A stretch of DNA of 7,909 bases, taken from the NCBI GenBank assembly GCA_947446625.1, contig CANFIE010000174.1, positions 1 to 7,909 of the forward strand, read 5' to 3'. This DNA comes from Acetobacteraceae bacterium. GTDB taxonomy: Bacteria > Pseudomonadota > Alphaproteobacteria > Acetobacterales > Acetobacteraceae. The notes under the pieces are model-generated. The model ran no database searches and was not told where the DNA came from. It saw nothing but the letters and a program-made list of their open reading frames with translations. Position numbers and translations under genes: made by a program. Below, one piece after another: positions 5,316 to 7,909 of this stretch (the stretch's first letter is position 1; each line of letters starts with the position of its first letter).

Positions 5316-6056
5316 TCAGGCGGTAAGTGCCGCCGCGTCGCGCAGGGCAGCCTGGGCGGCGGCGGTGTAGCTGCCGTCGGCGGCGTGCAGCACCAGGCCC
5401 GGGGCCAGGATGGCCGGGCCGCGCCCGCCCTTGCGGGCCAGCAGCAGAACACGTTTGGCGGCAACCCCGGCGCGGGGCCAGAGCGGCAGCAGCAGCGTGC
5501 CGCCACAGCTGGCTGCGCGCAGCGCGGCGGCGCCTTGGTCGAACCGCGCCGCGGGCAGCACCAGGGCCAGGGTACCGCCATGGCGCAGCCCGGCGGCCAG
5601 GAAGGCGGCCCAGTCCGCCAGGGTGGCGCCCTGTTCATGTGTGGCGCTGGCGCGCCCTGGGGCTGGCGGCGCGGTACCGCCGGGCCAATAGGGCGGGTTG
5701 GCCATGGCGTGGTCATACGGCCCCAGGCGGCGGGCCAGGGGCAGGTCGGCCACGTCTCCGGTGATGACCTCGGCCTCGGCATGGTTCAGGGTGGCGTTTT
5801 CGGCGGCCAGGGCAGCCATGGCGGGGTCACGCTCCACCGCCAGCAGGGCCAGGCCGGGCACACGCGCCGCCAGGCAGAGCATGGCCGCGCCGCTGCCGCA
5901 GCCGGCTTCCAGCACGCGCTGGCCGGGGCGGGCGGGCAGGGCGGCGGCCAGCAGCACCGCATCCAGCCCCGCGCGCAGCCCGCCCTGCACCGGCTGGCGC
6001 AGGCGCACACGGCCGCCGAGCAGCGTATCCTCGGTAACGGGCGGGGGAATGGTCAC
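5316..6056 (-). CDS. SAM-dependent methyltransferase, TrmN6/YfiC type
   Basis: The 246-residue product is a class I Rossmann methyltransferase. Motif I is LEAGCGSGAA (49-58), the motif II acidic residue is Glu75 (AVERDP), Asp101 (TGDVAD) is in the adenine-binding position, and NPPYW (120-124) is the catalytic motif of N6-adenine or related amino methyltransferases. The N-terminal stretch GLRAGLDAVLLAAALP (26-41) is characteristic of the YfiC/TrmN6 group (COG4123), which includes the enzyme modifying A37 of tRNA1(Val). That substrate is likely but not certain, since protein and other RNA methyltransferases share NPPY. The start is GTG at 6056-6054, with AGGAA about 9 bases upstream. It is divergent from the polyprenyl synthase gene (82 bases between starts), a linkage I recall from other alphaproteobacteria, and ends 13 bases from the stop of the small ORF on the other strand. 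The protein is unusually Ala/Leu/Gly-rich, as expected at this GC. Confidence 0.85.
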   Translation of the reverse strand: MTIPPPVTEDTLLGGRVRLRQPVQGGLRAGLDAVLLAAALPARPGQRVLEAGCGSGAAMLCLAARVPGLALLAVERDPAMAALAAENATLNHAEAEVITGDVADLPLARRLGPYDHAMANPPYWPGGTAPPAPGRASATHEQGATLADWAAFLAAGLRHGGTLALVLPAARFDQGAAALRAASCGGTLLLPLWPRAGVAAKRVLLLARKGGRGPAILAPGLVLHAADGSYTAAAQAALRDAAALTA

Positions 6057-6078
6057 GCTGGCGGTTCCTGTGAGGCGG

Positions 6079-6117
6079 TTGCTTGCGGCGCGGGCGGGGC
6101 GAAGTTATGGTCCGCGC
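6079..6117 (+). promoter_or_regulatory. Candidate promoter for the polyprenyl synthase gene
   Basis: In the 82-base divergent gap, TTGCGG (6083-6088) and TTATGG (6105-6110) are spaced 16 bases apart; an alternative -35 TTGCTT lies at 6079-6084. The -10 region followed by TCCGCGCC looks like many housekeeping promoters I recall from alphaproteobacteria, and would start transcription at about 6117. Matches to consensus are modest. Confidence 0.35.
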
Positions 6118-6138
6118 CCAAACCAGGGTTATTTTATT

Positions 6139-7167
6139 GTGGACGCGCTACCGGGCGCACAGCCTACCGTACCGCACCAGGCCGGTGCCGAGGATGCGCT
6201 AACCGCGCTGACCAACCTCGTGCATGCCGATTTGGCTGCGTGCAATGTGTTGATTGTGGAGCGGATGCAGAGCCCCGTGGCGCTGATTCCGCAACTGGCC
6301 GCGCATATCGTGGCGGCGGGGGGCAAGCGGCTGCGGCCGCTGCTGACCTTGGCCGCCGCCAGGCTGTGCGGCTACACCGGGCAGCGGCATGTGGCGCTGG
6401 CGGCCTGCGTGGAGTTCATCCACACCGCCACGCTGCTGCATGACGATGTGGTGGATGAAAGCGCGCTGCGGCGCGGTCAGGCCAGCGCCAATGCGCTGTT
6501 TGGCAACCAGGCCAGCGTGCTGGTGGGGGATTTTCTGTTCGCCCGCGCCTTTCAGCTGATGGTGGATGACGGCAACCTGAAGGTGCTGGCGATTCTCAGC
6601 GCCGCTTCGGCCACCATTGCCGAGGGTGAGGTGCTGCAACTGGTGACGCAGAACGATACCGCCACCACCGAGCAGCAATACCTGGACGTGATCCACGGCA
6701 AGACCGCCGCGCTGTTTGCCGCCGCCACCCGCGTGGGTGCCGTGGTGGCCGAGCAGCCTGAGGCGGCCGAGGAAGCCATGGACGCCTATGGCCGCAACCT
6801 GGGCATTGCCTTCCAACTGGTGGATGACGCGCTGGATTACTCGGCGGCGCAGGAAAGCCTGGGCAAGACCGTGGGCGACGATTTCCGCGAGGGCAAGATT
6901 ACCCTGCCGGTGCTGCTGGCCTTTGCCCGCGGCACGGATGAGGAGCGGGTATTCTGGCGCCGGGTGCTGGAGGAGCGTGAGCAGACCGAGGCTGACCTGC
7001 CGCGGGCGCAGGCGCTGATGGCCGAGCACAATGCGCTGGCGGATACGATTCTGCGGGCGCGGGAATATGGCGACCTGGCGCTGGCGGCGCTGGGACCCTT
7101 CCCGGATGGGCCGGAGCGCCAGGCGCTGGCCGGGATTGTGGAGTTCTGCATCGCCCGGGCGCGCTGA
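6139..7167 (+). CDS. ispB: Long-chain polyprenyl diphosphate synthase (ubiquinone side chain)
   Basis: This trans-isoprenyl synthase condenses isopentenyl diphosphate units onto an allylic primer to make the C40-C50 tail of ubiquinone. From the GTG at 6139 the product has 342 residues, the normal length. Both Asp-rich motifs are intact: first DDVVD at 102-106 in LLHDDVVDESALRRG, second DDALD at 229-233 in QLVDDALDY. GGKRLRP (61-67) binds the homoallylic diphosphate. The residue five before the first Asp is Ala97, a small side chain that in this family allows long products. I infer octaprenyl to decaprenyl; the exact length cannot be read. AGGG (6125-6128) lies 10 bases before the GTG. The frame is open far upstream to 5698, but that part is antisense to the methyltransferase and non-homologous, so it is excluded. 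It is monocistronic by context: divergent from the methyltransferase and convergent with metC. Confidence 0.92.
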   Translation: MDALPGAQPTVPHQAGAEDALTALTNLVHADLAACNVLIVERMQSPVALIPQLAAHIVAAGGKRLRPLLTLAAARLCGYTGQRHVALAACVEFIHTATLLHDDVVDESALRRGQASANALFGNQASVLVGDFLFARAFQLMVDDGNLKVLAILSAASATIAEGEVLQLVTQNDTATTEQQYLDVIHGKTAALFAAATRVGAVVAEQPEAAEEAMDAYGRNLGIAFQLVDDALDYSAAQESLGKTVGDDFREGKITLPVLLAFARGTDEERVFWRRVLEEREQTEADLPRAQALMAEHNALADTILRAREYGDLALAALGPFPDGPERQALAGIVEFCIARAR

Positions 7168-7212
7168 CGCCTGGGCGCTGCGATAAGCTGCAACGCGCAT
7201 GAGGGACCGAGA

Positions 7213-7239
7213 GGCGACGCGGGATTGAACCGCGCCGCC
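7213..7239. terminator. Shared hairpin between ispB and metC 3' ends
   Basis: GGCG-A-CGCGG (7213-7222) pairs with CCGCG-C-CGCC (7230-7239) as 4 bp, one mismatch and 5 bp around a 7-base loop. It lies in the 88-base gap between two convergent stops, where a bidirectional terminator is expected. T-runs on either side are poor. On the minus strand the inner hairpin also looks exactly like a tRNA T-arm (stem CGCGG, loop TTCAATC, stem CCGCG), but no matching acceptor or anticodon parts surround it. Confidence 0.4.
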
Positions 7240-7255
7240 CGTTGGCGTTTGCGCT

Positions 7256-7909
7256 TCAGCCGCCGAGCTTGCCCAGCGCCTGGGTGATATCGGCCATCAG
7301 GTCCACCGTATCCTCCAGCCCGATATGCATGCGGGCCATGCTGCCGCCGAAATCGCCGCTGCCGGCGGTGCGGGTGACATTGCCGGTGGTGAGGATGCAG
7401 AGGCTTTCATAGCCGCCCCACGACGCGCCGATGCCGAAGAGCTGCAGGCTGTCGATGAAGCGCATCACATCCTCCACGCTGTAGCGCGGCTGGAAGACGA
7501 TGCCGAAGAGCGAGCAGGCGCCGGTGAAGTCGCGCTTCCACAGCGCGTGCTGCGGGTGGCTTTCCAGCGCCGGGTGCAGCACCTGCTTCACCTCGGGGCG
7601 GGTTTCCAGCCAGCGCGCCACTTCCAGGCCGCTGGCCATTTGTTGGCGCAGCCGCACCGGCATGGTGCGCACGCCGCGCAGCGCCAGCCAAACGTCATCG
7701 GGGCTGGCGAATTGGCCGAGCAGCGAGCCGGTGGTGCGCACCGTCTGCCAGTCTGCCTCGGAGTTCACCACCACGCTGCCGAGCAGCACGTCGGAATGGC
7801 CGGCGACGTACTTGGTGAGGGCCTGGATGGAGACATCGACGCCCTTGGTGAAGGGCATGAAGTGGTGGATGCCCCAGGTGTTGTCCATCAGCACCTTGGC
7901 GCCCTTGGC
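7256..7909 (-). CDS. metC: Cystathionine beta-lyase, N-terminus cut by the window edge
   Basis: This PLP enzyme of the Cys/Met-metabolism (aspartate aminotransferase fold) family cleaves cystathionine to homocysteine, pyruvate and ammonia in methionine synthesis. The frame is open to the last base, so the visible 217 residues are the C-terminal part; about 180 N-terminal residues should lie beyond, judging by the usual length near 390-400. Counting from the edge, Asp9 (LMDNTW) contacts the pyridine nitrogen and Lys33 (SIQALTKYVAGHSD) is the Schiff-base lysine. GASWGGYES (Ser163-Trp164) and RMHIGLED (Arg193, substrate carboxylate) closely parallel Escherichia coli MetC and favour beta-lyase over MetB or MetZ. 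The GTG at 7894 is internal, not a start. The stop is TGA at 7258-7256. It is convergent with ispB, and no neighbouring Met gene is visible. Confidence 0.88.
   Translation of the reverse strand, partial: AKGAKVLMDNTWGIHHFMPFTKGVDVSIQALTKYVAGHSDVLLGSVVVNSEADWQTVRTTGSLLGQFASPDDVWLALRGVRTMPVRLRQQMASGLEVARWLETRPEVKQVLHPALESHPQHALWKRDFTGACSLFGIVFQPRYSVEDVMRFIDSLQLFGIGASWGGYESLCILTTGNVTRTAGSGDFGGSMARMHIGLEDTVDLMADITQALGKLGG

Noticed and set aside
5312..5319. CTGATCAG palindrome at the methyltransferase stop as an operator or terminator
   Set aside because: Eight-base palindromes are common, there is no room for a loop, and it lies between convergent gene ends without a T-tract.
3329..5782. An 817-codon minus-strand open frame crossing nrdB, the SCO gene and the small ORF
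   Set aside because: It overlaps four well-supported genes and translates to Pro/Arg/His-rich sequence without motifs; high GC removes stop codons by chance.
5698..6138. Upstream extension of the polyprenyl synthase frame
   Set aside because: This part is antisense to the methyltransferase and Arg/Ala/Ser-rich; the family N-terminus begins at about the GTG 6139, which has its own AGGG.
1..7909. A mobile island, defence cluster or CRISPR array
   Set aside because: No integrase, transposase, direct-repeat array, toxin-antitoxin or nuclease/helicase gene is visible, and base composition is even throughout; the genes are housekeeping types.

Overview
The window looks like a chromosomal housekeeping segment from a high-GC alphaproteobacterium, most likely an acetic-acid-bacterium relative (Acetobacteraceae, Rhodospirillales sensu lato). 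The reasons are the strong G/C third-position bias, the type of class I ribonucleotide reductase, a GAAC-N7-GAAC direct repeat (the alphaproteobacterial LexA operator form) upstream of nrdA, a long-chain polyprenyl diphosphate synthase of the ubiquinone pathway, and a SCO copper chaperone. The family-level placement is inference from protein style, not from a search. No transposase, integrase, phage gene, CRISPR array, rRNA or complete tRNA is visible.

Layout, left to right. (1) 1-789 (+): 3' part of an M28-family zinc aminopeptidase gene, cut by the window edge and followed by a strong GC hairpin. (2) 790-1075: a 286-base non-coding region that reads as a dense control region for the next operon. 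It holds two DnaA-box-like sites, one LexA-type SOS box and a pair of NrdR boxes exactly 32 bp apart, then a Shine-Dalgarno and the nrdA start. (3) 1076-4108 (+): nrdA and nrdB, the catalytic and radical-generating subunits of an aerobic class I ribonucleotide reductase, separated by 63 bases that carry two consecutive hairpins. (4) 4109-4216: a short gap that can fold into a long closed stem with a competing hairpin just before the next start. (5) 4217-4906 (+): a membrane-anchored SCO/SenC copper-binding protein. (6) 4907-5017: a gap with two compact hairpins. (7) 5018-5302 (+): a 94-residue helical protein of unknown function. (8) 5316-6056 (-): a small SAM-dependent methyltransferase of the TrmN6/YfiC type, convergent with the previous gene. 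(9) 6139-7167 (+): a long-chain polyprenyl diphosphate synthase, divergent from the methyltransferase. (10) 7256-7909 (-): the C-terminal half of cystathionine beta-lyase, convergent with the synthase and cut by the right edge.

How the genes work together: nrdA and nrdB form one enzyme that supplies dNTPs. Neither subunit has an ATP-cone, so the enzyme probably lacks the usual dATP off-switch. The upstream sites suggest the control lies in transcription, through NrdR (dNTP/ATP sensing), LexA (DNA damage) and possibly DnaA (replication initiation). The SCO protein and the polyprenyl synthase both serve aerobic respiration (oxidase copper loading and the ubiquinone tail). The other genes are unlinked housekeeping functions. 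I see no defence system or new multi-gene machine. The most interesting material is the regulatory architecture before nrdA and the structured gaps within and after nrdAB.
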